From positions 1 through 54,376 of the forward strand of contig CAJUPT010000019.1 in NCBI GenBank assembly GCA_910588405.1: a stretch of DNA of 54,376 bases. Reading direction: 5' to 3'. Below are positions 27,869 through 37,400 of the stretch, in pieces (position 1 is the stretch's first letter; every line of letters begins with the position of its first letter). The notes beneath the pieces are model-generated. The model saw only the letters and a program-made list of their open reading frames with translations. It did not search any database and was not told where the DNA came from. A program made the translations under genes and the position numbers. Source of the stretch: an uncultured Lachnospiraceae bacterium (GTDB taxonomy: Bacteria; Bacillota; Clostridia; Lachnospirales; Lachnospiraceae).

Positions 27869-29404
27869 TTAACACTTTTTCCTTAATATTCCAATTATAT
27901 ATTTCCATGCTACCTGAAAATCATCTAATTTCCAATAACATACTATAAATATCAAGTTAGGAAAAATGATACAGATACCTCCATGTATTATCAACCGGAA
28001 CCATAGATTCTTAATTGGCACTAATATACAAACTCCATAAGTGAAAGAAGATATGAGTACTGCAATGACCAAATACAAAAGCATACGCTTAAGATATAAA
28101 ACAAACTTCTTTTTTACTCCCAAATAATTCTTAAATAAAATCCAGGAACCATAGGGTGTATGCACCGTAATAATTGCAATAATAGTTGAAATTAATATAC
28201 CGGGAAGCCCTATGATTTGAAGAAGAATAATATTTAATATAAGGTTTTCTATTGCTGCCAAAAGAGCATAGTACCTTCCCTCCCACCATATCCCTGCTGC
28301 TTCCTTATACATATATGTGATATCTCCCGCATGGTGCAGATAAAAATAGAAACAAAAAAGAATCACCATACCAAATGACAACATATTTTCTTTTCCCTGC
28401 CAGAGTTCCATAAAAGGCTGTAATAGACAAAGCAGACAGGCTGACCACCAGGTTAAAATCCATATGATTAAAAAATGAAATTTTCGGAAATCTCTATAAT
28501 TTTTTTCCTTACTTTCCATAACTATAGAATTTCCAATAGAAGGGATCATTGCATTCTCAATCACAGTAATGAATCCTACTAACGCAATAATTACATAATA
28601 ATATCCATTATAGATACCAAGCACTTCTAACCCCAGAAAAATTGAAATCACAACTGTATCCACTGAGGTTAGTACAATATTCCCAATTTTTTGAAAAAAC
28701 AGCCCGGCAACCTTATCCTGTACCTCCTTTTTCTCATCCCCCTCAATCATACCTTCACAATAGAATTCCGGATATTGTTTCTTTGCCACATTAGCGATAA
28801 TTAAATTCTGTGCGGTTGTCGCCAGGGGGCCTACCAGAATATAAACATAATAATTTCTATAAGCAATTAAAAGTGCCGTCTGAATAATACTAGAAACAAT
28901 TTTGATCAGTAATGTAATTCTTTTACTAATATCTACCCTCTGCTGAGCCTGAAAAATGCTTCCTCTATATGCAAAAGTAAAGTAGCCAATCACAGTATTG
29001 AGTAAATGAATGCAGAAAAGAATCCGCATATTCACTTCAGCTGGCACGTCCCCTTTTACCAGAAAATTCAAAAAGGGAAGCATGCAAATTCCAAGTGCTA
29101 AAATTACAATGCCAATAATACGGTAACACTTCCGATAAAATGCAAGCAACGCATTAACAGCTTTAGCATCATGCTTTGCCATAGGCTCATACATACTAAA
29201 TACCAATGCTTCGCCAAATCCCGCCTCTGCCAAGCTTAACACATTCAATACAGATACAAATAAACTGTCCAGCCCTACATACCGCATTCCTAAAACATAA
29301 ATCATTGCGGTCCTAGTAATAAATGGTGTCAAAATACTAATAAACTTAGCCCAGGTTCCCCAATACAAATTTCTTACGGTATTTTTTGTTCTTGACTCAC
29401 TCAT
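27869..29404 (-). CDS. Polysaccharide repeat-unit flippase (Wzx-like, MATE/MOP superfamily)
   Basis: 511-residue membrane protein with about 12-14 hydrophobic helices, beginning NLYWGTWAKFISILTPFITR and carrying the family region VLSLAEAGFGEALVFSMYEP in helix 2. This suits a Wzx flippase moving undecaprenyl-linked repeat units outward. The frame extends to 29434, but the ATG at 29404 overlaps the pyruvyltransferase stop as ATGA, with AGGA upstream, indicating coupled translation. Confidence 0.9.
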   Translation of the reverse strand: MSESRTKNTVRNLYWGTWAKFISILTPFITRTAMIYVLGMRYVGLDSLFVSVLNVLSLAEAGFGEALVFSMYEPMAKHDAKAVNALLAFYRKCYRIIGIVILALGICMLPFLNFLVKGDVPAEVNMRILFCIHLLNTVIGYFTFAYRGSIFQAQQRVDISKRITLLIKIVSSIIQTALLIAYRNYYVYILVGPLATTAQNLIIANVAKKQYPEFYCEGMIEGDEKKEVQDKVAGLFFQKIGNIVLTSVDTVVISIFLGLEVLGIYNGYYYVIIALVGFITVIENAMIPSIGNSIVMESKEKNYRDFRKFHFLIIWILTWWSACLLCLLQPFMELWQGKENMLSFGMVILFCFYFYLHHAGDITYMYKEAAGIWWEGRYYALLAAIENLILNIILLQIIGLPGILISTIIAIITVHTPYGSWILFKNYLGVKKKFVLYLKRMLLYLVIAVLISSFTYGVCILVPIKNLWFRLIIHGGICIIFPNLIFIVCYWKLDDFQVAWKYIIGILRKKC

Positions 29405-30549
29405 AGAAGTGTTCCTAACACATTCTCCAACCATGCAAATGACTTCACTCGCTGACTTTCCAGTACTTGCTCTACATGCTGATAATTGATCTTTGTATAT
29501 TTCATAGACCTAATATTATTTTTATCAATTGTCCGTTCTTCCAGCTCCAGCATTGTTAATAGGCTGTCCACTCTGCTATTCATATCATTTTTTTGCTTTT
29601 TAGTCCTGGGAATATGATAAAATTGCTTTTGATATAAAATTGAAAACACCAATGCATGAAAAGAATCAGTCAGTACCAAAGATGCATGATGTATCAAGTA
29701 AAGCCATTCTCTCGGTCCTACCTCAAGTAGGGTCTGTTCTCCAAATGTATTGTCATTATATAATACTTGTTGCCTATACCAAATCGGATAAACAATTCTG
29801 CATTTCTGCTCTTCTGCTATCTTCTGTGCAAGTGTACGCTTTTTTGATTCCATATTTAAAAAATAACAAAAGATATATTTTTCCGGAACATTAACTTCTT
29901 TCTCTATATTTGCATAATGTTCTTTCCTTAATAGCAAGGTTGGATCTAAAACCAAAGCTGGATTTACCTGCGAAAATTTCTTTATATACCATACAGCTTT
30001 TTTCTCGCGCACAGAAACTGCATCAAATTGCTCTATCGCCTTTATAAACCGTTGCTTTTCTTTCATAGAAAAATCAAAGTTGGCAATGCTTGCTGCGTAT
30101 GATATTCTTGGCCTTCCCTTTACAAATGATAATAGGTACGCCTCCCTTATCCAGTAAGGATTCCAGACTTGATCGCTTCCAACAATAAAAACATCATACA
30201 ATTTATTTGTCACCTCAAGGTCATCTTCATCATACCGCTCTGAATGAGGAATGCTATTTCTAAATTCTGTACATAATGATTTTGTTTGTGCAAAAATCTT
30301 CTCATCCGGCATAGTGCCGCTTATCTTTTTTAATTTCCATCTAACTGCTGAAAATGTACCCTCCACTCCCAATTGTTTTATTTTTTTGAATATCGTCTTT
30401 TGCGGAATACCTGCTTTCTTATTTCCAAGTACTATCTGTTCTGCGTTATACCCCATCTCATTGATCATACGAACCATCGCCCATGCTTGAAGTAATCCCC
30501 CATAACCGCAAGAGTCCGTATACATAGATACAATTCCTATCTGGCTCAA
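29401..30549 (-). CDS. Polysaccharide pyruvyl transferase family protein
   Basis: 382-residue member of the PF04230-type family, which adds pyruvate ketals from PEP to sugars. Motifs are SCGYGGLLQAWAM near 14, VGSDQVWNPYW near 120, and the C-terminal TDSFHALVFSILY near 310. It starts at a TTG (30549) eight bases after a perfect AGGAGG. It overlaps wzx by four bases. The FrhB-like gene four genes downstream is a frequent partner of this family. Confidence 0.9.
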   Translation of the reverse strand: MSQIGIVSMYTDSCGYGGLLQAWAMVRMINEMGYNAEQIVLGNKKAGIPQKTIFKKIKQLGVEGTFSAVRWKLKKISGTMPDEKIFAQTKSLCTEFRNSIPHSERYDEDDLEVTNKLYDVFIVGSDQVWNPYWIREAYLLSFVKGRPRISYAASIANFDFSMKEKQRFIKAIEQFDAVSVREKKAVWYIKKFSQVNPALVLDPTLLLRKEHYANIEKEVNVPEKYIFCYFLNMESKKRTLAQKIAEEQKCRIVYPIWYRQQVLYNDNTFGEQTLLEVGPREWLYLIHHASLVLTDSFHALVFSILYQKQFYHIPRTKKQKNDMNSRVDSLLTMLELEERTIDKNNIRSMKYTKINYQHVEQVLESQRVKSFAWLENVLGTLL

Positions 30550-30624
30550 TTTTTATCTCCTCCTGATAGTTGCTCCTACTCTCTTCTATCATCCTCTAAT
30601 AACATAATCTCATTTTCAATTATC

Positions 30625-31980
30625 CTATAAAACTTTCAGCAGTACAAATGCAAATCCAAAAACGCCGGCAGCCGTTACAGACATCAGTCTAGCATTTTGA
30701 ACACTCTGTTCCGACGCTTGACTCCTTCCCATAATCCCAATAGTCAAAAGCATTGGATAAGTCATTATCACATGCCGAAAACCTGATGTAACAATCGCAA
30801 CCGATAACAAAATAACTGCATAAATAACTACAATATTATTCATCCTTTTTAAAAACCTAAATACATATGGATATAGAAACAGAAGATATATTGTTCCCCA
30901 TGATACAAACCCGCGAAGAATCGATATAGGGTCCTTTATCATTTCAACTGGAACGATATCTCTATACATAGGTGTTATTAAAAAAAACAATGTCTGAAAA
31001 ATCCATCCGACCGGTAAAAGTGGTATCCCACGTATCTTTGCCTGTATGCCTTCTCCGTTAGAAATCATTTTATTATAAGAATTTACAAATCTATTAAAGT
31101 TGGCAAATACGGCATCGCCTACATTAAATAATACTATAAATGCAATGAAAAATAATAAAAATTTTTTCAAATAAGATTTCCCAAATAACACATTTTTATC
31201 TGGGCTGTTATTTAGTAAGCCGACACCTATGGCTAATGCCAAATACAATATTGCTTGTAGACGGCAATAGTATGTAAGGTAAGTTATAACTATCGTTAAA
31301 AAAACTGTCAGAAATTTTCCTTTTGCAGTTTTCTTAAAAAAACATGTCCACAAATAAAAAATTGACACTATAAAAAAAGCAACTAAAGCATCCCTATATA
31401 CCAAAGACGATATAAACATGGCATTCGGAAAAAGAACTATAGCCGTCACTACTCTTATCGCTGTCTTCTTATCTGCCCCTAGATATTTTTCTGCATACTT
31501 TCCCATTAACATACCTGAAATTGTAAGCATCATCATATTAAACATCCGGATATCAATTGTATGATATCCCCCGAAAAAGCGGAAAATATACTTCATCCAT
31601 ACTATCAACAGTAAATATGTCTTACTATTATGAAAACAATATTCCGGCTCCGCTAGGAGATCGTTAATTGTCATATAGCCATACTTGAGGCATTCATCGC
31701 TCCATATCACATCATAAAAATAATCATCCATTCCCTGTTTATCATATGGCACCCCGTATGTTTTATAATATAAGAAATATACTATAACTACAAATGTAAT
31801 CGCAATTATCCAAATTAATGTAAGCCTTTGAAAAAGTCTATTGTTCTTTCCAAATAGTTTCCTCGCAATAATTGCAAGTATAATCGTATAAAAAATTCCG
31901 CAAATGAAAATGGACAAATTCCCGTATCCATATGCAATTACTAAAATAAAAAGAAGCGATGCAATAATAAAGGGCAACAT
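30625..31980 (-). CDS. Multi-pass membrane protein, probable Wzy-type polysaccharide polymerase
   Basis: 451-residue protein with about ten to twelve hydrophobic helices and a large loop near 85-130, the usual look of a Wzy polymerase; sequence conservation in this group is too low for a motif call. The frame opens at a TTG (31995), but the ATG at 31980 has GGAG nine bases upstream and follows the previous stop by four bases. It is the only polymerase candidate in the locus beside a flippase, which supports the role. Confidence 0.7.
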   Translation of the reverse strand: MLPFIIASLLFILVIAYGYGNLSIFICGIFYTIILAIIARKLFGKNNRLFQRLTLIWIIAITFVVIVYFLYYKTYGVPYDKQGMDDYFYDVIWSDECLKYGYMTINDLLAEPEYCFHNSKTYLLLIVWMKYIFRFFGGYHTIDIRMFNMMMLTISGMLMGKYAEKYLGADKKTAIRVVTAIVLFPNAMFISSLVYRDALVAFFIVSIFYLWTCFFKKTAKGKFLTVFLTIVITYLTYYCRLQAILYLALAIGVGLLNNSPDKNVLFGKSYLKKFLLFFIAFIVLFNVGDAVFANFNRFVNSYNKMISNGEGIQAKIRGIPLLPVGWIFQTLFFLITPMYRDIVPVEMIKDPISILRGFVSWGTIYLLFLYPYVFRFLKRMNNIVVIYAVILLSVAIVTSGFRHVIMTYPMLLTIGIMGRSQASEQSVQNARLMSVTAAGVFGFAFVLLKVL

Positions 31981-31984
31981 AGCT

Positions 31985-32992
31985 TTATACTCCAAATTGC
32001 TCTTGCAATATACTTAATCTCTGAATTAAATGTTCTTCATGGTACTCGCTGGAGTAATAATCGCCGAATATTTTTGAAAAAGAGTTGTATAAATCTTCCT
32101 CATAAATCTGATCCATGGATAACTGTTCTAATTTACTCCAAAAATCATGGGTTTCCACACATAGACAATATGGATTTCCCTCTGAAATTTCTGCAAAGTC
32201 TCCAATATATTTCGTAAAAATAGGCATTATTCCATTCCCTATATAATCCGAAAGTTTTGTAGGTGTTGCCACATAATTTACAACATTTTCATCTCTTAAG
32301 CAAAACCCAAACTTACAATATTGAATTGCCTTTGACACTTCCTCAGAAGCCGCATAAGCCACCTTATAATTTTTAACTCTATACTGTTTCAGATATTCTT
32401 CGGCCTCTTTACCATGGGGAGTCAAAACAAGAAATTTCGTATCCTCTATATGCTTTTCTATCTCTTTATATAACTGCACTGTCCTTTCAAAACACTGCCA
32501 GACAGAAAGTCTTCCAACATAAAGAAATATATTTTGTTTATATCTGTCATTCTTAAACGGCACTAAAGGAAATTCCTTACTAAAGCAAGGCATAATGTAC
32601 GATGCATCTGTCCGAAATTGATACTTCTTCCAGAAATGCTTCTCCATTTTTTTTGAAACATACAATACAAAGTCTGCTGACTTAAGTGCTTTTCTTTCTA
32701 TCATGGATAACACAAACTTTCTCATCCTCGAATGATTCCTCATATAAGATTCCTCTGGCACGATTCCCTGTATCCAATATATAATTGGCCTATACCCTTT
32801 TTTTCTAGCTTCTATTGCGTGTTTTGCATATATAACCACCGCTCCAATTTTCTGACCGTCTAACAAAGAGTTTAATTGCTCAGTCTCTTCACATACATTC
32901 CCTCTTTTTTTCAAACTATTACAAATAACGGATAGGTACTTTGCTGTTACATCTGCAAAATTCTTGTCCGGATTATATATATAAAATTTCAT
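31985..32992 (-). CDS. Glycosyltransferase, GT-B fold (family 4-like)
   Basis: 335-residue GT-B style protein. The second half contains IFLYVGRLSVWQCF near 170 and a C-terminal domain with YKVAYAASEEVSKAIQYCKFG and LSDYIGNGIMPIFT near 265, where the canonical E-x7-E is weak. The ATG at 32992 has GGAG about five bases upstream; the frame extends to 33013 without a better site. It is flanked by a second glycosyltransferase and the Wzy candidate. Sugar specificity is unknown. Confidence 0.75.
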   Translation of the reverse strand: MKFYIYNPDKNFADVTAKYLSVICNSLKKRGNVCEETEQLNSLLDGQKIGAVVIYAKHAIEARKKGYRPIIYWIQGIVPEESYMRNHSRMRKFVLSMIERKALKSADFVLYVSKKMEKHFWKKYQFRTDASYIMPCFSKEFPLVPFKNDRYKQNIFLYVGRLSVWQCFERTVQLYKEIEKHIEDTKFLVLTPHGKEAEEYLKQYRVKNYKVAYAASEEVSKAIQYCKFGFCLRDENVVNYVATPTKLSDYIGNGIMPIFTKYIGDFAEISEGNPYCLCVETHDFWSKLEQLSMDQIYEEDLYNSFSKIFGDYYSSEYHEEHLIQRLSILQEQFGV

Positions 32993-33043
32993 CTTTCTCC
33001 CATCGCTAATCATTTTTCTATATTTAACAGCATACTATATAAT

Positions 33044-34123
33044 TTAACTTTCTCGGCCTTCTTTTAAATCCCTCATAACTTTAGATAGAGCATTTTCCGC
33101 ATTATAATTTTTTGACTCATAAACCGCATTTCGTCTCATCTTTATCAACAATTCCGGATTCAATGCCAGCTCTGTTAATCTTTCCACAAATCCATCAATA
33201 TTCCATTCATCTATCAGCCAGCCATTATAACCATTCTTTACAATATCACGAAAATTCTCTTTATCTGATGCAAGAATAGGCAGCCCTGCTGCCATTGCAT
33301 CGATGAATGAGCCGGGAAAACCTTCTGCTTTCCAATGTGTCGGGAAAAGAAGCGTATCATATTTACTAAGTGTAGTAACCGCTTCTTTACTGGGAATGCT
33401 CCCCAGATAATGTATTCTTTTTTTATCCTCACCAGTAAGCATTGTGTGGAAAGCTTCCTCATAATCTCTGTCTATTGGTCCAATAATATTGAGTTCAACT
33501 TTAATGCCTCCATTTTTATGTACAGCATTTATAACATCTATTGCTGTATCGATTCCTTTGTACTTATCAATCCGTGAAAACGTACAAAGACGCAATCCTT
33601 CACTCTGGATACGTGTTTCGAGTTCCTCTAAATCAATTTTATTTACATCAAAGATCTTACTTATGGTTTTAAAATTTGGTATATAGGTTGTATTATTCAG
33701 CGCCAGCTTCTGATACTCATGAACCATATGAGGGGACTCAAGATAAATTCGCTTTATCTTTTGTTCTCTATATATACGGTTTCTTTTTCCCTGCAAATAT
33801 TGATATCGAATACCGCCAATAACGAATTCAAAAAGCTCTTTGTGTAAGATCCTATTACACAAAACCAGAAATGGCTGTAATTTAAAGTATCCTGGTGAAG
33901 CTAGAATAATAATAATCCGATCACACTTCCATAGCGTTTTGCATATAAGAAAGAATATCCTCAAAGGATTCAACCCAAAAATATCTGCTTTAAAAACATG
34001 AGCAAACTGCAGCTCCAATACATCATATAGAACCCTCGTTTTTTCAGCCTGTCCTCCAATAATATCCCCACAAAAATTTCCGATTACCCCTATATATTTG
34101 TCATGTATCTTATTACTTGTCAT
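33044..34123 (-). CDS. Glycosyltransferase family 4 protein
   Basis: 359-residue GT-B enzyme. The nucleotide-sugar domain shows LCTFSRIDKYKGIDTAID near 190 and the E-x7-E region AEGFPGSFIDAMAAGLPILA near 275, typical of retaining GT4 transferases. The ATG at 34123 overlaps the stop of the CapK-like gene by four bases (ATGA). It probably adds one sugar of the repeat unit on the cytoplasmic face. Confidence 0.9.
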   Translation of the reverse strand: MTSNKIHDKYIGVIGNFCGDIIGGQAEKTRVLYDVLELQFAHVFKADIFGLNPLRIFFLICKTLWKCDRIIIILASPGYFKLQPFLVLCNRILHKELFEFVIGGIRYQYLQGKRNRIYREQKIKRIYLESPHMVHEYQKLALNNTTYIPNFKTISKIFDVNKIDLEELETRIQSEGLRLCTFSRIDKYKGIDTAIDVINAVHKNGGIKVELNIIGPIDRDYEEAFHTMLTGEDKKRIHYLGSIPSKEAVTTLSKYDTLLFPTHWKAEGFPGSFIDAMAAGLPILASDKENFRDIVKNGYNGWLIDEWNIDGFVERLTELALNPELLIKMRRNAVYESKNYNAENALSKVMRDLKEGRES

Positions 34124-35526
34124 CCATTCGTCGCTCCAAGTTCTTTTTTAAGATCAAGATGTTGTTTTACAAGAGGCACTTTTCCATTTTTCTTTGGCAT
34201 TATATTTTCCACTGTTCTGGCATAGAATTTAATCTGTCCTTTTGTCTTTTCATTAAATTGGCGTTCAATCTCTTTCCTGTCAAATTCGCTAAACTGTGAT
34301 CCCGGAACAATTAAAATATCTGCTTCTCCACATTTCCTTTGTTCAAGCTGATAACGTCTCACCCTCTTAAACACTTCCGAGTGCATATTAAGTGCGGTCA
34401 TAGATATCCCACAGTGTCCTTTTCCCACTAACAAATCATGATTCCATCTTCCGTCAATGCCCTTCAAAGCCCTATTACCTGACCAACTGGAAATATCGCC
34501 TGTTTTATATCGAATCAACGGCATTCCATAATTTAACAGGCTTGTTCCTACCAGTTCTCCGTCCATACCGCTTTCAGTAATAACATTTCCGTCTTTGTCT
34601 ACAAGTTCCGTAATTCCATAAATTGGTTCCGGAATATATTCGCCAGTATTATAAGATTGCGCTGCAATAATAACGCGCTCAGACATACCATAAAATGTTA
34701 AAACCGGTGCATGAATAACCCTTTCAACAAATATTTTCTGTTCATCTGAAATTGTCTCACTGATTCCTATAAAACATTTAAATTGATGCCTCAGTTTCTT
34801 TTTTTGTTCATCCATATATTTACAAAACATATACATTGCAGACATATAACCATAGGCCACATCTGGTCTATATTTTTCAATTATGCTGCAATAAATCTCC
34901 ATATTCTCCGGAGTCATATCAAATACATTAATGCTCAGTTCCTTTTTTAAAGCATCCCATTGATATATCTTTCCTCTGCTCTGCGCCTTAAACACTTTTC
35001 CCCTGAGCATAAGTTTAGAGCTTTGCGGAGTATAGCCATATTTATGGAAAAATTCATACGTGTATGCAATATCACGAATGTGGCTATCCTTTTGTACATA
35101 AAACCCTGTTGGCGCTCCTGTAGACCCAGATGTCGTCATATATACAAGATCCTTCTTCTTAAATTCGTCTGATATCAGCCTGTCTCTGTTTTTTATCAAT
35201 AACTCTTTTGTCAAAAAAGGAATTTTTTGTATATCTTTAACCGTACTAATGTCATTCGGTGCAATCCCTGTCTGATCAAATAATTCTTTATAATACTCCG
35301 TGTGCTCATATGCATAGCGGATTAATCTTCTAAAGTATCTGTTTTCTTCTCTATGCAACTCTTCCCCTGTAAGCATATGTATTTTCTTGATTCTCTTACA
35401 TTCCCTCGTAAACGCAGGGGTAAATTGGATCGATTCAGGCATCAGATGATATATTGGAGCTATAGCGTTTATCATACCAACAGGCAATTTATTATAATAA
35501 TTCAACACAAACTTTATAAGCGACAT
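34120..35526 (-). CDS. CapK-like AMP-forming ligase (phenylacetate-CoA ligase family)
   Basis: 468-residue adenylate-forming enzyme with the P-loop YMTTSGSTGAPTGFYV near 130, TFYGMSERVIIAA near 275 and RYKTGDISSW near 340. CapK-type members are common in capsule loci, where they are thought to activate a carboxylate that is then attached to a sugar. Here the substrate is unknown; a nearby acyl- or acetyltransferase could use the product. It is the first gene of the strongly AT-rich block after the CysE-like acetyltransferase. The weak ribosome site GGGAACGG directly precedes the ATG. Confidence 0.85.
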   Translation of the reverse strand: MSLIKFVLNYYNKLPVGMINAIAPIYHLMPESIQFTPAFTRECKRIKKIHMLTGEELHREENRYFRRLIRYAYEHTEYYKELFDQTGIAPNDISTVKDIQKIPFLTKELLIKNRDRLISDEFKKKDLVYMTTSGSTGAPTGFYVQKDSHIRDIAYTYEFFHKYGYTPQSSKLMLRGKVFKAQSRGKIYQWDALKKELSINVFDMTPENMEIYCSIIEKYRPDVAYGYMSAMYMFCKYMDEQKKKLRHQFKCFIGISETISDEQKIFVERVIHAPVLTFYGMSERVIIAAQSYNTGEYIPEPIYGITELVDKDGNVITESGMDGELVGTSLLNYGMPLIRYKTGDISSWSGNRALKGIDGRWNHDLLVGKGHCGISMTALNMHSEVFKRVRRYQLEQRKCGEADILIVPGSQFSEFDRKEIERQFNEKTKGQIKFYARTVENIMPKKNGKVPLVKQHLDLKKELGATNG

Positions 35527-35590
35527 CCGTTCCCTAACTGCCTTTCAAGATTCATTTACTCTCTATCCAACTATATATCCGTACGCATCT

Positions 35591-36043
35591 TCAATATTCT
35601 TGCCGGCACCCCCCCACCACCGCACCTGCCGGAACATCATTTATTACAACTGCATTTGCGCCAATAATTACATCATCCCCTACTACGATATTTCCAAGTA
35701 CCTTTGCACCCGTAGAAACTTGCACTCTGTTACCAATAACGGGAACGGTTCTCCTCACTGCATCAAATGCAGCGATCGCCGCATTATTTCCGCCTGCTCC
35801 ACCCCCTATTGTAACATTAGTTCCTATCATGCAATCTTTTCCAATTTTAGCATTCGAATGTATTACCAAACCTATCCCTTTATATCCAAATTCGGTTCCC
35901 TCTCCAATCTCACACTTATATGGTACGAATGAATTATGAATAAGATAAATCCAACTGCGAATAAGCCAGGCTACTGGTTCTAAATGATGTAAATAGCACC
36001 ATCTTTCAGCACGATATTTATTAACCGCACTCATGCGACTCAT
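35591..36043 (-). CDS. CysE-like hexapeptide acetyltransferase with frameshifted C-terminus
   Basis: 150-residue serine-acetyltransferase-like protein with hexapeptide repeats (GIGLVIHSNAKIGKDCMIG, VTIGGGAGGNN, VIGNRVQVSTGAKVLG, VVGDDVIIGANAVV). Proteins of this group end in VVG-VPAK-type sequence. Here the frame runs through seven G (35615-35609) into GGCRQEY and stops. One extra G would instead give VVGGVPARILKMRTDI, ending at a TAG at 35571 (about 157 residues). The gene is therefore either phase-variable, recently broken, or affected by a sequencing error. AGAGGGGG precedes the ATG, 15 bases after the wecC stop. Confidence 0.85.
   Translation of the reverse strand: MSRMSAVNKYRAERWCYLHHLEPVAWLIRSWIYLIHNSFVPYKCEIGEGTEFGYKGIGLVIHSNAKIGKDCMIGTNVTIGGGAGGNNAAIAAFDAVRRTVPVIGNRVQVSTGAKVLGNIVVGDDVIIGANAVVINDVPAGAVVGGCRQEY
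35609..35615 (-). repeat. Homopolymeric G7 tract in acetyltransferase reading frame
   Basis: Seven consecutive C on the plus strand, read as G7 in the gene. It lies exactly where the reading frame leaves the conserved C-terminal motif of the hexapeptide acetyltransferase. G tracts of this kind are known slippage sites in surface-structure genes of other bacteria. Confidence 0.85.
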
Positions 36044-36057
36044 TTAGCATCCCCCTC

Positions 36058-37278
36058 TTATAATCGATAAGTCTTTTCAAGAAAACAGATATGCCGCGTA
36101 TCCAATACAACCTTCCCCCTGAGCTTATCCATATTCTCCTTAATCTCCTTATGCCCCACCATAACAACTACCATATCCACCTCATCCAGAAATTCTTCTA
36201 GACCGTGATACTGATTCGGCACCATGTCTTTCGAAATCAGCGGATCGTAAACCTTAAGCCCCGAAGCCAAATGCCGTTCCTGAGATTCCAACAGCTGCAA
36301 GGTCGGAGATTCCCGCATATCATCCACATCCTCTTTATAAGTCAGCCCATACAGTCCAACTCGTGCTGCATCTGTAATTTTGTTTTCCTTCATAATCTCA
36401 TAAATACGGTTCAACACAAAGTCGGGCATCCCATCGTTGGTTTTCATGGATTCGTCTATCACCTTTGCAAGACTGGGATAATCCCCTACCAGGAACCAAG
36501 GATCTACGGAGATGCAATGACCTCCCACTCCCGGCCCCGGCTGTAAGATATTCACTCTGGGATGCATATTGCAGATGCGGATAATCTCATACACATCCAT
36601 GTTGTCATGCCGGCATATTTTTGCCAGCTCATTTGCAAATGCAATGTTGACCGCACGGTATGTATTTTCCACCACCTTTGTCATCTCCGCTGTCCGGATA
36701 TCTGTTACCACAATTTCACCCTGACAGAAGGAAGCGTAGATGGATTTTATTTTCTCTCCTATTACCTTGTCATCTGCTCCGATGGTACGGTTATTATGAA
36801 TCAATTCATAAACCATATTTCCCGGAATAATCCGCTCCGGAGCATGGACAAGATGTACATCTGCGCCGATAACCTTCCCTGCTTCTTCCATTGCCGGCCT
36901 CACAAATTTGTCCAGTGTTCCAGGTGAAACAGTGGACTCAATGACAATAACCGTTCCTTTCGGCGCCACCTTCAATACATCCTTCACTGCCGCCGCTACA
37001 TAGCAGGCATCTACCTTTTTGGAAAACTTATCATAAGGCGTGGGAACCGAAATAATATAGGTATCTGTAACCTGATATTCTGTTGTAAATCGAATACCGA
37101 ACTCCACGGCATTATTAAACAGATCGTCCAAGCCGTCCTCTTTAAAAGTGGTATACCCTGCATTCAGCGTCTCCACCAATCTTTCATTGTGATCCGTGCC
37201 GATAACCTCTATTCCATGGGATGCCAGCATCAAAGCCGTGGGCAATCCGATATATCCCAATCCAATTACATTAACCAT
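36058..37278 (-). CDS. wecC: UDP-N-acetyl-D-mannosamine dehydrogenase
   Basis: 406-residue NAD-dependent nucleotide-sugar dehydrogenase that oxidises C6 of UDP-ManNAc to UDP-ManNAcA. It has the N-terminal Rossmann motif VIGLGYIGLPTAL, VIESTVSPGT near 102, and the catalytic cysteine loop GPGVGGHCISVDPWF near 250. Pairing with wecB in the same locus favours ManNAc over other UDP-hexosamines. AGGAGA precedes the ATG by six bases. Base composition here is closer to the housekeeping genes than to the central block. Confidence 0.93.
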   Translation of the reverse strand: MVNVIGLGYIGLPTALMLASHGIEVIGTDHNERLVETLNAGYTTFKEDGLDDLFNNAVEFGIRFTTEYQVTDTYIISVPTPYDKFSKKVDACYVAAAVKDVLKVAPKGTVIVIESTVSPGTLDKFVRPAMEEAGKVIGADVHLVHAPERIIPGNMVYELIHNNRTIGADDKVIGEKIKSIYASFCQGEIVVTDIRTAEMTKVVENTYRAVNIAFANELAKICRHDNMDVYEIIRICNMHPRVNILQPGPGVGGHCISVDPWFLVGDYPSLAKVIDESMKTNDGMPDFVLNRIYEIMKENKITDAARVGLYGLTYKEDVDDMRESPTLQLLESQERHLASGLKVYDPLISKDMVPNQYHGLEEFLDEVDMVVVMVGHKEIKENMDKLRGKVVLDTRHICFLEKTYRL

Positions 37279-37400
37279 TTGTGCTCTCCTGTTATTTTCT
37301 TAAAACCGCCCCTGCGGACAAGGGAATACTCACCTTGCTCACGGAGGACAACCACCGCATGGAATCCTGACTTCGAATTCCGGATGCATCTAATGGATAC

